Shown here piece by piece: positions 36,301 through 44,322 of a stretch of 51,129 nucleotides of DNA; position 1 is the first letter of the stretch, and each line of letters begins with the position of its first letter. A program made the position numbers and the translations under genes. The notes below the pieces were generated by a model that saw only the letters and a program-made list of their open reading frames with translations, was not told the origin of the DNA and ran no database searches. The stretch is from Bacteroidales bacterium. GTDB taxonomy: Bacteria > Bacteroidota > Bacteroidia > Bacteroidales > GCA-2748055. Where the stretch lies: positions 1 through 51,129 of the forward strand of contig JAUUZQ010000015.1 of NCBI GenBank assembly GCA_030589895.1. Reading direction: 5' to 3'.

Positions 36301-36841
36301 CGGTGGACAGGCTTCTAAAGCAACTCCGGTTGGTGCAGTTGCTAAATTTGCAGCTTCAGGTAAGAAGATCAGAAAGAAAGACCTGGGAATGATGGCTATG
36401 TCATACGGATATGTATATGTTGCACAGGTTGCAATGGGAGCCAGTCAGTCACAATATCTTAAAGCTATTCGTGAGGCTGAAGCATATAAAGGACCATCTT
36501 TGATCATTGCTTACTCACCATGTATCAGTCATGGATTGAAATTTGGAATGGGTAAAACACAAGCCCAGACTAAATTTGCAGTTGAATCAGGATACTGGCA
36601 TATGTATCGTTTCAATCCGGCATTGGAAGATGAAGGAAAGAATCCATTTGTACTCGATTCTAAAGAGCCACAATGGGATCAGTTCCAAAACTTCCTGAAA
36701 TCTGAAGTACGTTATACTTCACTTCAGAAAGCATTTCCTGAAGAGGCTGCTGAGCTATTTGTTGCAGCTCAGAAGAATGCAAACTGGCGCTACAATTCTT
36801 ATGTAAGAATGGCCAGCCTGGATTTTACGAAAGATGAATAG
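33305..36841 (+). CDS. nifJ: Pyruvate:ferredoxin (flavodoxin) oxidoreductase
   Basis: Single-chain enzyme that converts pyruvate and CoA to acetyl-CoA and CO2 with reduction of ferredoxin. The 1178 residues carry all domains: pyrimidine-binding TPP domain at the N terminus (YPITPSSNMAE), the gamma-type domain, two [4Fe-4S] motifs at Cys691/694/697/701 and Cys747/750/753/757, and the C-terminal TPP-pyrophosphate domain with Cys815/Cys818 for the proximal cluster and the GDGWAYDIG motif (Asp965) followed by NTGGQASK. Together with Rnf in this window it suggests ferredoxin-based energy conservation. Transcription ends at a strong terminator. Confidence 0.98.
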   Translation: MAKSKSYITCDGNHAASHIAYMFSEVAAIYPITPSSNMAENVDEWSANGRKNIFGQTVQVTEMQSEGGASGAMHGALQSGALASTFTASQGLLLMLPNMFKISGELLPGVFHVSARSLAAQALSIFGDHSDVMAARNTGCALLATGGVQEVMDLAAVAHLASIKTRIPFIHFFDGFRTSHEIQKVEILENEDFEGMIDMDALKAFRANSLNPEKPVTRGTAQNPDIYFQSREAANKFYDAIPDVVEGYMQEITKMTGREYHPFTYYGDPDAENIIIAMGSVTETIQEVVDHLIEKGEKVGIVSVHLYRPFSAKYFFNVIPKSVKRISVLDRTKEPGANGEPMLLDVKDLFYGKENAPLVIGGRYGLSSKDTTPSMIVSVYDNMKTNEPKDRFTVGIVDDVTFTSLPLQPYLSVMKKGTFEGKFYGLGSDGTVGANKNSIMIIGESTDKYCQAYFAYDSKKSGGITTSHLRFGDSLIKAPYLVGSPDFVACHVSSYLTKYDMLKGLKDGGTFLLNSVWDEKETGKHLPDHMKKYMADHNINFYIINATKLAQDIGLGTRTNTIMQSAFFKIANIIPYDQAVEEMKRFIIKSFGRKGEEVVNMNFAAVAQGAEVIKVEVPAEWTKFNGDQPAARTDVPDFIKNVVDPINALKGDDLPVSAFLGREDGTFPPGTAQYEKRGIAVDVPEWQDEHCIQCNQCAYVCPHACIRPFLLDDEENAALPDGVNTIDSKGKGVSGMKFRIQVSVLDCTGCGNCADVCPSKEKSLVMKPLETQLQEVDNWNHISKNVTYKDTLADKKKTVKNSQFAQPLFEFHGACAGCGETPYIKLITQLYGDQMIIANATGCSSIYGGSAPSTPYTVNSEGHGPAWANSLFEDNAEYGLGLAIGVNKTRERIASMMLDSKDKVGKATAEAYDAWIASMPELDASKEATAILLPLLEKENGSVAKEILELKQFLVKKSSWIFGGDGWAYDIGYGGLDHVLASGEDVNVLVMDTEVYSNTGGQASKATPVGAVAKFAASGKKIRKKDLGMMAMSYGYVYVAQVAMGASQSQYLKAIREAEAYKGPSLIIAYSPCISHGLKFGMGKTQAQTKFAVESGYWHMYRFNPALEDEGKNPFVLDSKEPQWDQFQNFLKSEVRYTSLQKAFPEEAAELFVAAQKNANWRYNSYVRMASLDFTKDE

Positions 36842-36863
36842 ATAGTATCATTAGATATGATTT

Positions 36864-36899
36864 AAGCCGTCTCAATTTGTTTTGAGACGGCTTTTTTTT
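36864..36899 (+). terminator. Intrinsic terminator after nifJ
   Basis: AAGCCGTCTCAA (36864-36875) and TTGAGACGGCTT (36882-36893) form a perfect 12-bp stem with a 6-nt loop and a T run to 36899. Confidence 0.92.
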
Positions 36900-36908
36900 G
36901 TAATTTTG
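36881..36908 (+). promoter_or_regulatory. Promoter for ruvX-def overlapping the nifJ terminator
   Basis: TTTG (36881-36884) and TAATTTTG (36901-36908), 16 bp apart, match the -33/-7 consensus. The -33 box lies in the loop and right arm of the nifJ terminator. The start point would be near 36914, 11 nt before the ruvX TTG. Confidence 0.45.
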
Positions 36909-36924
36909 CATCAAACAGTATATT

Positions 36925-37350
36925 TTGGGCAGGTATCTTTCTATCGATTACGGAACCAAACGATGTGGTATTGCAGTTACTGATCCACTAAAAATGATTG
37001 CCAGTGGAATTGAAACAGTGGCGTCACATGATTTAATGCTATACCTGGATTCCTATTTTCAGAAGGAGTCTGTTGAATGTGTGGTTTTCGGTTTACCTAT
37101 GAAGACAGATGATACTCCCAGTGATTCTTATATTTTTGTTGTACGGTTTGTGCAGGCATTTAAGAAGCGATTTCCCGAGATGAGAGTGGAATGGATGGAT
37201 GAACGTTATACATCCAAACTTGCGGTTCAGGCAATGATCGAAGGAGGGATGAAATTGAAGGATCGACGGAAAAAGGAGAATATTGATAAAATGAGTGCAG
37301 CAATAATATTGCAATCTTTTTTAGAGCAGGAAAACAATATTGTCTCCTGA
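36925..37350 (+). CDS. ruvX: Putative pre-16S rRNA nuclease / Holliday junction resolvase RuvX (YqgF)
   Basis: RNase H-like protein, 141 residues, involved in 16S rRNA 5'-end maturation and once proposed as a resolvase. YLSIDYGTKRCGIAVTDP holds catalytic Asp8; VVFGLPMKTDD, VEWMDERYTSKLA and the C-terminal IDKMSAAIILQSFL supply the other acidic positions. The start is TTG: the conserved GRYLSIDYG block begins at residue 2, leaving no room for a later start. Followed after 79 bp by def. Confidence 0.92.
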   Translation: MGRYLSIDYGTKRCGIAVTDPLKMIASGIETVASHDLMLYLDSYFQKESVECVVFGLPMKTDDTPSDSYIFVVRFVQAFKKRFPEMRVEWMDERYTSKLAVQAMIEGGMKLKDRRKKENIDKMSAAIILQSFLEQENNIVS

Positions 37351-37429
37351 CTGTTAAACAATTGAAATTATTATCATGGCTTTTAGTTTAGCCTGATTGT
37401 TGAATCTTAATCATGTAATTATTTTTAGA

Positions 37430-37993
37430 ATGGAACTTCCGGTTTATGTGTATGGGATGTCAGTATTGCGTAAAGTAGCTCAGGAGATTGATGAGAATTA
37501 TGAGGGACTGGATCAATTAATAGAGGATATGTTTGAGACGATGCAGGCAAGCGATGGAGTTGGTTTGGCAGCACCACAGATTGGCAAATCAATTCGACTG
37601 TTTCTTGTTGATGCTTCCCGCATGGAGGATGTTGAGGATGAGCCTGATATTAATAATTTTAAAAAGATTTTTATAAATCCCTGTATCGTGGATGAAAGGG
37701 GTCGCAAGTGGAGTTTTTCCGAAGGATGTTTGAGTATTCCCAATATCCGTGAAGATGTTTCACGCTTATCAAAAATTACCATAGAGTATTACGATGTAAA
37801 CTGGAAATTTCATGAGGAGGAGTATGATGGAGTCAAGGCCAGAATAATTCAGCATGAATATGACCATCTGGATGGGAAATTATTTGTTGATTTGATCAAT
37901 CCCTTAAGAAGGAAACTTCTGGCACCTCGCCTGAAATCCATCTCTAAAGGAAATGTTGATACGGATTATAAGATTGTCTTTCGGAAAAAATAA
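37430..37993 (+). CDS. def: Peptide deformylase
   Basis: Removes the formyl group from new proteins; metal enzyme of 187 residues. Motif I GVGLAAPQIG (43-52), motif II EGCLSIP (98-104) with metal ligand Cys100, and motif III QHEYDHLDG (141-149) with His142, Glu143 and His146 are intact. I chose the ATG at 37430 (MELPVYVYG); the frame is open back to a TTG at 37397, but those 11 residues match nothing in the family. Probably co-transcribed with ruvX. Confidence 0.95.
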   Translation: MELPVYVYGMSVLRKVAQEIDENYEGLDQLIEDMFETMQASDGVGLAAPQIGKSIRLFLVDASRMEDVEDEPDINNFKKIFINPCIVDERGRKWSFSEGCLSIPNIREDVSRLSKITIEYYDVNWKFHEEEYDGVKARIIQHEYDHLDGKLFVDLINPLRRKLLAPRLKSISKGNVDTDYKIVFRKK

Positions 37994-38002
37994 TCTCAAA
38001 AT

Positions 38003-38034
38003 AAAAGCCGGTCAGGATTCCCAACCGGCTTTAT
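38003..38034. terminator. Bidirectional terminator between def and the DHOD-like gene
   Basis: AAAGCCGGT (38004-38012) pairs perfectly with ACCGGCTTT (38024-38032) around an 11-nt loop. On the minus strand the stem is followed by TTTTATTTT; on the plus strand the T run is short, so it should work better for the minus-strand gene. Confidence 0.7.
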
Positions 38035-38060
38035 CAATCATATAAAATTTTATCTGTTTC

Positions 38061-39068
38061 CTACACTATAGGATTAAAATGCTCTTCAGATTTTAAGATC
38101 ATATCGATATACTGTGCTCTTTTGTATACAAATGGATCGTTAATGGCATTGCTGGACAGACTGCCTTGGAAATCTTTTAACTCTTTATACCCTTTTCTAT
38201 CCATCCACTCTTCCAGTTCGATTAGCATTGCAGTAATATGATTTACTCCATTGTGATAAAATGTTGAAACTGCTTCAACAGCATTGGCTCCTGCCAGAAT
38301 CATTTTAACGATATCAAGGCCTTCATAAATACCATTATTAGCTGTAATTGATGCATTAATATTTCCATAGAGCAATCCAATATATCTAATGGACAATCTA
38401 TGGTCTCCAGGTGTACTCAGGTTCCATGGAGCAGCATGTTTCTCAGCTTCAACATCAATATCAGGTTCAAATAATCTGTTAAAAAGTACGACGCCATCAG
38501 CTCCGGCTTTGTCCAGTTCAGAAACTGCATTCAGTACATTTGTATAGAAAGGACTAAGCTTCACGCTTACAGGAATCTTAACTGCACTCTTAACTGCTTT
38601 TAAAGTTTCCAGCTGACTTAAGATGATATCTTCAGAAGATTTATCAAAGTCTCTTGGTATTGCGAAGAAATTCAGCTCCAGTCCATCAACACCCGTCTCT
38701 TCAATCTGTTTGGCATAATCGACCCATGTCTCCTTGTAAATTGCATTGATGCTTGCAAAGAGTGGTACAGAAACACTCTCTTTTGCCTTGCGTAAATTAT
38801 ATAGATGCTCCTTTGGTCCACCGTGCTCAATATTAGGAAACAGGTTGATCATCTCTGCATTTCTTTCATTGAAGGCATCCATCTGGCTTCCTAGTTCATA
38901 GTCTTCGAGTTGCATCTGCTCTTCGAACAATGACCGGTAAACAATTGCAGCAACTCCTGCGTCTTCTGCTTTCTTAAGATTATCGATATTACTTACGAGG
39001 TTACTGGCTCCAAGAATTAAGGGGTTCTTTAAAGAAACGCCCATGTGTTTTGTAGTTAAATTTGCCAT
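38061..39068 (-). CDS. Dihydroorotate dehydrogenase-like protein
   Basis: TIM-barrel flavoprotein related to class 1 dihydroorotate dehydrogenase, 335 residues. KNPLILGASNLVSN at the N terminus, GVDGLELNFFAIP, PVSVKLSPFYTN and GADGVVLFNRLFEPDID are family-like. The substrate is not certain: the typical orotate-binding SxPNTPGL signature of true PyrD is replaced by LNFFAIPRDF, so I would not call it pyrD. It is divergent from comEC across 124 bp. Confidence 0.8.
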   Translation of the reverse strand: MANLTTKHMGVSLKNPLILGASNLVSNIDNLKKAEDAGVAAIVYRSLFEEQMQLEDYELGSQMDAFNERNAEMINLFPNIEHGGPKEHLYNLRKAKESVSVPLFASINAIYKETWVDYAKQIEETGVDGLELNFFAIPRDFDKSSEDIILSQLETLKAVKSAVKIPVSVKLSPFYTNVLNAVSELDKAGADGVVLFNRLFEPDIDVEAEKHAAPWNLSTPGDHRLSIRYIGLLYGNINASITANNGIYEGLDIVKMILAGANAVEAVSTFYHNGVNHITAMLIELEEWMDRKGYKELKDFQGSLSSNAINDPFVYKRAQYIDMILKSEEHFNPIV

Positions 39069-39119
39069 AATTCTAAGGGTTTTTATTCATTTCAGTTTAA
39101 TTATAAACCCATTTTCTAC

Positions 39120-39141
39120 CAGAAAAGTTCAAATTTTTCTG
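39120..39141. repeat. 7-bp inverted repeat between the DHOD-like gene and comEC
   Basis: CAGAAAA (39120-39126) and TTTTCTG (39135-39141) are exact inverted copies with an 8-nt spacer in the divergent spacer. Possible operator; weak evidence. Confidence 0.25.
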
Positions 39142-39192
39142 ATAATTCTTCGATAATGTGTCATAAAACGACATTAAAGGGAAAAAGCAAAT

Positions 39193-41340
39193 TTGAACAA
39201 GTTTATCCAGGATATAGGAAAAGTGCCTGTTTTACGGGTCTTATTTCCGTTTTTAGTCGGAATAATTATTGGTCTTAATTTTTCGGAGAGAAATCTCAAT
39301 GTCTGGCTTTTTTCAGTCGCCCTGATTGTCTTTTCTGTGCTGATGGCAATTTGGTTCCTGAAAAGAGGATACTCAAATCAAAAAGTGATGCTTCTGTCAC
39401 CGGGCTTATCACTCTTGTTTGCTTTCATTGGCGTTCTGTATAGTATGGAATTGCGAGAAAAAGCTCCTGACATAGTCTGTGAAGGAAAGGCGCTTGTGTC
39501 AGCACGCCTGCTTTCAGATATTGAGGAGAAGGGGAATAACTATGTAGTAAGCATTGAAACTGATCAATGGATTATCAATGATACCCTTCTTCAGAATAAG
39601 CAAAAAATGATGCTCTATATTAAAAAAGACTCACTTGTACCTGAAATGTTTGCCGGTGAGAAGTGGATCTTTGGTGGAGAAGTACGTAGAATAAAAAACA
39701 ATGGAAATCCCGGTGAATTCGACTATGCAGCATATATGCACCGAAAGGGTTTTTGGAATATTCTTTTTGTCTCACCCAAAATATATACCAGATTATCAGA
39801 GCCTCCTGTCAGGTCCTTGAAATATTTACCCGATAGAATAGCACGAAATATCAGAAATGGATGGAACATGGACGATCCGGATATTGCAGTTTTAAATGCC
39901 ATTACCCTTGGGGACAAGCACATGCTGACGCGGGAAATAAGGAGTGCATTTTCAGGTTCAGGAGCCATGCATCTTCTTGCTGTATCCGGATTACATGTCG
40001 GGATGATCTGGTGGATTCTCGACAAAATTATTCGCCTGCCACGGAGAAAACGCCTTTTCAGGATTGTGAAAGTGCTGATTATACTCGGAATATTATGGGT
40101 CTACGCCGGGATTACAGGATTTTCAGATTCTGTGACGCGGTCGGTAACCATGTTTTCTCTGGTTTCTATAGCTACATCATTCAGCAGAAGCTCCAATATC
40201 TATAACACTCTCTTTTTATCTGCTTTTATCCTGCTGGCTTTAAAACCTTCAAGAATTGTGGAGCCGGGTTTTCAATTGTCCTACCTGGCAGTATTTGGAA
40301 TTGTAAGCTTACATCCTCTTCTCAGTAAAGTTTTTTCTATCCGGAGTAAACCGGGGAAGAGGATCTCTGATCTGATATTTGTGAGTATAGCAGCGCAACT
40401 GGCAACACTTCCGCTAAGCTTGCTTTATTTTCATATATTTCCTGTGTACTTCATCCTGACAAACCTTGTGGCCATACCCATTGTTAGCCTGATCCTCGCA
40501 TTGTTTGTGCTGTTTTCGCCACTCTTTCTAATGAATATTCATCCTGAATTTTTCTCCATGATTCTTTTGAAGATGACGCATCTTTTGAATGTAATAGTTA
40601 ATTCAATCTCCTCACTTCCAGGGGCGGTGATAGAAAATGTTTCCTTAAAACCCGCGATTAGTCTGCTGCTACTTGTCTTTATATTTTCCTCAGCAGCCTT
40701 CTTTATATACAAGAGAGTTAGCTGGATCATTATATCTGTTGCTCTTCTGGCATCTGCATTTTTTATATCATCTTATACTCATCAGAAGGATAGGGATCTT
40801 GAATCTATCACTATATACAATTTCCATGACTGTACAGTAATTTCTTGTGCAGGTTCAGGCGAAGAAGAGACTTATCTCCTCTATCAAAATGAGAAACCCG
40901 GACCTTACACTTATGATTATCTGTCCATGGCGGGAACTTATAACAAAAAGGAGGGAAACTCAAGAATGATAGAAATAGAGACTAACTCCGACTCTTTACA
41001 CACTTGTAATCGGATCTTTGAAATTTGTGATGGAGCATGGGCTTTGTCATATGCCGGACAGAAAATACTGATATGTGGTGACTGCAAGGGGAATAATCTG
41101 CAGCAAATGTTAGACGAAATTCAATGGGATCTTGTGGTATTCAGAGCAGGTCTTCCGTATCTTAGCGAACAACACATAAATCTATTGGAAAGAACACTGG
41201 TCCTTGCTGATGGAACCTTTCGTAATTTTGAGTTGAATCGTCTGAAAAATGCTTTGCCCAATATTTATGCAACATCTGTAAATGGTGCCTTTTTGCTTAA
41301 TATTCCTGATACTGTTATCGTGGATACTCAGAGACAGTAA
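39193..41340 (+). CDS. comEC: ComEC/Rec2 family DNA-uptake channel protein
   Basis: Inner-membrane protein predicted to carry single-stranded DNA into the cell. Of 715 residues, the N terminus has two to three helices and a DUF4131-like OB region (about 75-190), and the Competence domain follows (about 235-500; LLAVSGLHVGMIWWILDKI, RSVTMFSLVSIA, PGFQLSYLAVFGI). The C-terminal 200 residues occupy the place of the metallo-beta-lactamase domain but lack an HxHxDH site, so nuclease activity there is not expected. The start is TTG; the next Met is at about residue 51, after the conserved first helix. Confidence 0.9.
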   Translation: MNKFIQDIGKVPVLRVLFPFLVGIIIGLNFSERNLNVWLFSVALIVFSVLMAIWFLKRGYSNQKVMLLSPGLSLLFAFIGVLYSMELREKAPDIVCEGKALVSARLLSDIEEKGNNYVVSIETDQWIINDTLLQNKQKMMLYIKKDSLVPEMFAGEKWIFGGEVRRIKNNGNPGEFDYAAYMHRKGFWNILFVSPKIYTRLSEPPVRSLKYLPDRIARNIRNGWNMDDPDIAVLNAITLGDKHMLTREIRSAFSGSGAMHLLAVSGLHVGMIWWILDKIIRLPRRKRLFRIVKVLIILGILWVYAGITGFSDSVTRSVTMFSLVSIATSFSRSSNIYNTLFLSAFILLALKPSRIVEPGFQLSYLAVFGIVSLHPLLSKVFSIRSKPGKRISDLIFVSIAAQLATLPLSLLYFHIFPVYFILTNLVAIPIVSLILALFVLFSPLFLMNIHPEFFSMILLKMTHLLNVIVNSISSLPGAVIENVSLKPAISLLLLVFIFSSAAFFIYKRVSWIIISVALLASAFFISSYTHQKDRDLESITIYNFHDCTVISCAGSGEEETYLLYQNEKPGPYTYDYLSMAGTYNKKEGNSRMIEIETNSDSLHTCNRIFEICDGAWALSYAGQKILICGDCKGNNLQQMLDEIQWDLVVFRAGLPYLSEQHINLLERTLVLADGTFRNFELNRLKNALPNIYATSVNGAFLLNIPDTVIVDTQRQ

Positions 41341-41361
41341 GCTGACGATCATCCGTCCATC

Positions 41362-41393
41362 TTTTTTTGTGATGATAATCTCTTACAAAAAAA
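41362..41393. repeat. 9-bp inverted repeat after comEC
   Basis: TTTTTTTGT (41362-41370) and ACAAAAAAA (41385-41393) are exact inverted copies around 14 nt, in the 123-bp gap between comEC and trkA. The stem is almost all A-T; no T run follows on the plus strand. Possibly a weak terminator for the other strand or chance. Confidence 0.25.
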
Positions 41394-41463
41394 ACAGCGA
41401 AAGCATAGGTCAGTTTGGAAGATTATCTGTTATTTTACAAATTCATTCTACTGAAATCAGAAT

Positions 41464-42804
41464 ATGAGAATAATTCTTGCCGGGGCCGGAGAGGTTGGAT
41501 CGCATCTTATAAAGATGTTGAGCAATGAAGATCATGATATCATTGTAATTGATAATGATCCTGTCAGACTTAAGTCTGTCAGTGGCTCACTTGATGTTAT
41601 GACCATAGAGGGCAATGCCAATTCTATAAACATCCTCAGGGAAGCGAAAGTAAGTAAAGCAGATCTGTTTATTGCTGTAACATATTCGGAAGATGTGAAT
41701 ATTAATTCAGCCATATTGAGCAAAAAGCTTGGTGCGAAAAAGACGATTGCACGGATTGACAATGAGGAGTATTTGCTGCCTGCAAACAAGGAGATTTTTT
41801 CGACGCTGGGTATTGACTATATGATTTATCCGGAAAAAATTGCAGCTCGTGAAGTTGCCGGTTTGATCGCACAAACCGGGAGTACTGAGGTTGTAGAGTT
41901 TTCCGGAGGTAAGCTGCAGATGTATGTGATCAAACTTGATGAGAATGCATTGATTATCGATAAATCTTTGAAGGAGATCGATCCGGAAAAAGCCAATAAG
42001 GAATTTCGTGCAGTGGCAGTTACCCGGGGAGGCAGAACGATTATCCCCTCGGGTGATGATAAGTTTAAACAAGGTGATCTGGTATATGTTATCAGTAGCC
42101 AGGCCGGCATGAAAGACCTCTTCAAATATTCGGGCAAACAGCAATTTGAGGTTCGGAATATCATGATACTGGGAGGATCAAGAATTGGAATGAAGACGGC
42201 TAAAGCACTTGGAAATCAGCATTATGTAAAAATGATTGAGATCGACAGGCAGAAGAGCTATAAGCTATCAAATTTACTTCCTAATACGCTGGTAATTAAT
42301 GGTGATGGTACAAATATGGAGCTTCTGAAAAATGAAGGTCTTGAGAAGATGGATGCGTTTATTGCAGTTACCGGAAATTCTGACACGAATATTCTCTCTT
42401 GCTTATTGGCCAGACACATGGGTGTTAAAAGAACCATTGCAGAAGTTGAAAATATGGACTATATCCAGCTCGCTGAAAATATTGGCATTGATACCATCAT
42501 CAATAAAAAACTGATTACAGCAAGCAGAATATTCAGATTCACCATGAGTGAAGAGGTATCCTCTTTAAAATGTCTCACTGGTACTGATGCTGAAGTGTTG
42601 GAATTTGTTGTCAGGCCGGGCGCTAAAGTATTAAAGGCTCCATTAAAAGATATTGATTTCCCTAATGAAGCTATAATTGGTGGTGTTATCAGGGGAAAGA
42701 ATAGTTTTATCGCTTACGGTGATACATTGATAAAACCATATGACAGGGTGGTGGTTTTTGCCCTTCCCTCCCAGATATTTACAGTGGGAAAATTCTTTAA
42801 CTAA
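41464..42804 (+). CDS. trkA: Trk K+ uptake regulatory subunit TrkA
   Basis: Cytoplasmic NAD(H)/nucleotide-binding ring that gates TrkH, 446 residues with the usual duplicated plan: RCK_N (1-130; IILAGAGEVGSHLIKML), RCK_C (about 140-225), second RCK_N (about 230-360; IMILGGSRIGMKTAKAL) and second RCK_C (about 370-446). Both Rossmann glycine motifs are present, the second as GGSRIG. It is 8 bp upstream of trkH and co-transcribed. Confidence 0.96.
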   Translation: MRIILAGAGEVGSHLIKMLSNEDHDIIVIDNDPVRLKSVSGSLDVMTIEGNANSINILREAKVSKADLFIAVTYSEDVNINSAILSKKLGAKKTIARIDNEEYLLPANKEIFSTLGIDYMIYPEKIAAREVAGLIAQTGSTEVVEFSGGKLQMYVIKLDENALIIDKSLKEIDPEKANKEFRAVAVTRGGRTIIPSGDDKFKQGDLVYVISSQAGMKDLFKYSGKQQFEVRNIMILGGSRIGMKTAKALGNQHYVKMIEIDRQKSYKLSNLLPNTLVINGDGTNMELLKNEGLEKMDAFIAVTGNSDTNILSCLLARHMGVKRTIAEVENMDYIQLAENIGIDTIINKKLITASRIFRFTMSEEVSSLKCLTGTDAEVLEFVVRPGAKVLKAPLKDIDFPNEAIIGGVIRGKNSFIAYGDTLIKPYDRVVVFALPSQIFTVGKFFN

Positions 42805-42812
42805 GCTGATCA

Positions 42813-44261
42813 ATGCCTAATCCAAAAACTACTGCACGTATTCTTGGAATCCTTCTTATTTTTGAAGGGTTCTTTATGTGGCTTTCGATTCCGGTTGCGC
42901 TGATTTATAAAGAAGATGATGTACTTCAGTTTTTTATTTCCGGAGCAATAACTTCTTTAGCGGGTTTTCTGGCTTATTTTTTAACGAAAAGAGTACATCT
43001 TGAAGTGACCAAGCGGGATGGTTATGTCATTGTCACTTCCGGGTGGCTGATCTTCTCATTTTTTGGAACTTTACCATTTATTCTGACAGGGTCGATCCCC
43101 AATTTTACCGATGCATTTTTCGAGACAATATCAGGATTTACGACTACCGGTGCATCAATATTGAATAACATTGAAGACTTGTCGCATGGCATCCTCTTTT
43201 GGAGGAGTCTGACACAATGGTTGGGAGGTATGGGAATAATTGTCCTCTCCCTTTTGGTGCTTCCTGTTTTGGGGATTGGAGGGATGCAGCTATTCGCAGC
43301 AGAAGTGCCTGGTCCAACACCTGATAAACTTCATCCGCGTGTAAAGCAGACGGCAAAGCGTTTATGGGGTATATATCTGATATTTACGGGAGCTGAAATA
43401 TTGCTCTTATGGATTGGAGAAATGGGATTGTTTGATGCTGTTTGTCACTCATTTACAACAATGGCAACGGGTGGATACTCCACCAAGCAGGCAAGTATAG
43501 CTCACTGGGATTCCCCATACATACATTATGTAATTACTGGTTTTATGTTTCTGGCCGGAACAAACTTTACGCTTTCATACTTTGGTTTTCATTTAAAATT
43601 CCGGAAAGTATGGAAGAATGAGGAGTTTCGTTACTATCTGGGCTTTGTGCTTGGTTTTTCTTTGATAATTGCATTGGGCTTGTATCTGACAACAGGGGAG
43701 GGGGTGGAAAAATCATTCAGGAATTCCATCTTCCAGGTCGTATCTATAATTACTACCACCGGTTATATTACAGCTGACTACTTAAAGTGGACTCCTGCAC
43801 TCATAATATTGATATTTACACTCATGTTTTTTGGGGGTTCAGCTGGATCTACAGGTGGTGGCCCTAAGATCATGAGGATTGTTGTGATGTTAAAGAATAG
43901 CACACAGGAATTAAAAAGGTTAATCCATCCCAATGCTGTTATTCCTGTAAGGTTAAATAAGCATGCCGTGGATACCGAAGTGGTCACCAATATTTTGGCA
44001 TTTATTGCTTTTTATGCTGTCATTGCCATTGTTAGCGTATTTGTTATGTCGCTCTTTGGACTAGACTTTGAGACGGCAATTGGTTCTGTGGTCACTTCAT
44101 TGGGAAATATTGGACCAGGTATCGGTGATGTAGGTCCGACTTCCAATTTTGCTGAAATTAGTGATGGTGGGAAGTGGTATCTCTCAGCCTTGATGTTGGT
44201 AGGCAGGCTGGAACTTTTCACGGTACTTATTCTGTTCTCTCCTGCGTTTTGGAGGAAGTAG
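42813..44261 (+). CDS. trkH: Trk K+ uptake channel subunit TrkH
   Basis: Potassium-translocating membrane protein, 482 residues, with four pore repeats. Selectivity-filter segments are FTTTGASIL, TMATGGYST, TTTGYIT and SLGNIGPGIG; the intramembrane loop after the third repeat contains GGSAGSTGGGPK. K+ enters under the membrane potential, gated by TrkA. In this window Rnf is a possible source of that potential. A small hairpin flanked by direct repeats follows the stop. Confidence 0.96.
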   Translation: MPNPKTTARILGILLIFEGFFMWLSIPVALIYKEDDVLQFFISGAITSLAGFLAYFLTKRVHLEVTKRDGYVIVTSGWLIFSFFGTLPFILTGSIPNFTDAFFETISGFTTTGASILNNIEDLSHGILFWRSLTQWLGGMGIIVLSLLVLPVLGIGGMQLFAAEVPGPTPDKLHPRVKQTAKRLWGIYLIFTGAEILLLWIGEMGLFDAVCHSFTTMATGGYSTKQASIAHWDSPYIHYVITGFMFLAGTNFTLSYFGFHLKFRKVWKNEEFRYYLGFVLGFSLIIALGLYLTTGEGVEKSFRNSIFQVVSIITTTGYITADYLKWTPALIILIFTLMFFGGSAGSTGGGPKIMRIVVMLKNSTQELKRLIHPNAVIPVRLNKHAVDTEVVTNILAFIAFYAVIAIVSVFVMSLFGLDFETAIGSVVTSLGNIGPGIGDVGPTSNFAEISDGGKWYLSALMLVGRLELFTVLILFSPAFWRK

Positions 44262-44272
44262 GATTTAAGGAA

Positions 44273-44321
44273 AAAGTTAAAAGGGAATGTCATCCTGAAC
44301 TTGTTTCAGGAAAGTTAAAAG
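44273..44321. repeat. Hairpin flanked by 11-bp direct repeats
   Basis: AAAGTTAAAAG occurs at 44273-44283 and again at 44311-44321. Between them is a 27-bp insert with CCTGAA (44294-44299) and TTCAGG (44305-44310) forming a hairpin around CTTGT. The flanking repeats look like a target duplication or the ends of a tandem copy. It sits between the convergent trkH and Sua5-like genes and could also end transcription. Confidence 0.6.
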
Positions 44322-44322
44322 A

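Noticed and set aside
38061-39068. True pyrD
   Set aside because: The barrel is related, but the usual substrate-binding SxPNTPGL motif is absent, so pyrimidine synthesis cannot be claimed.
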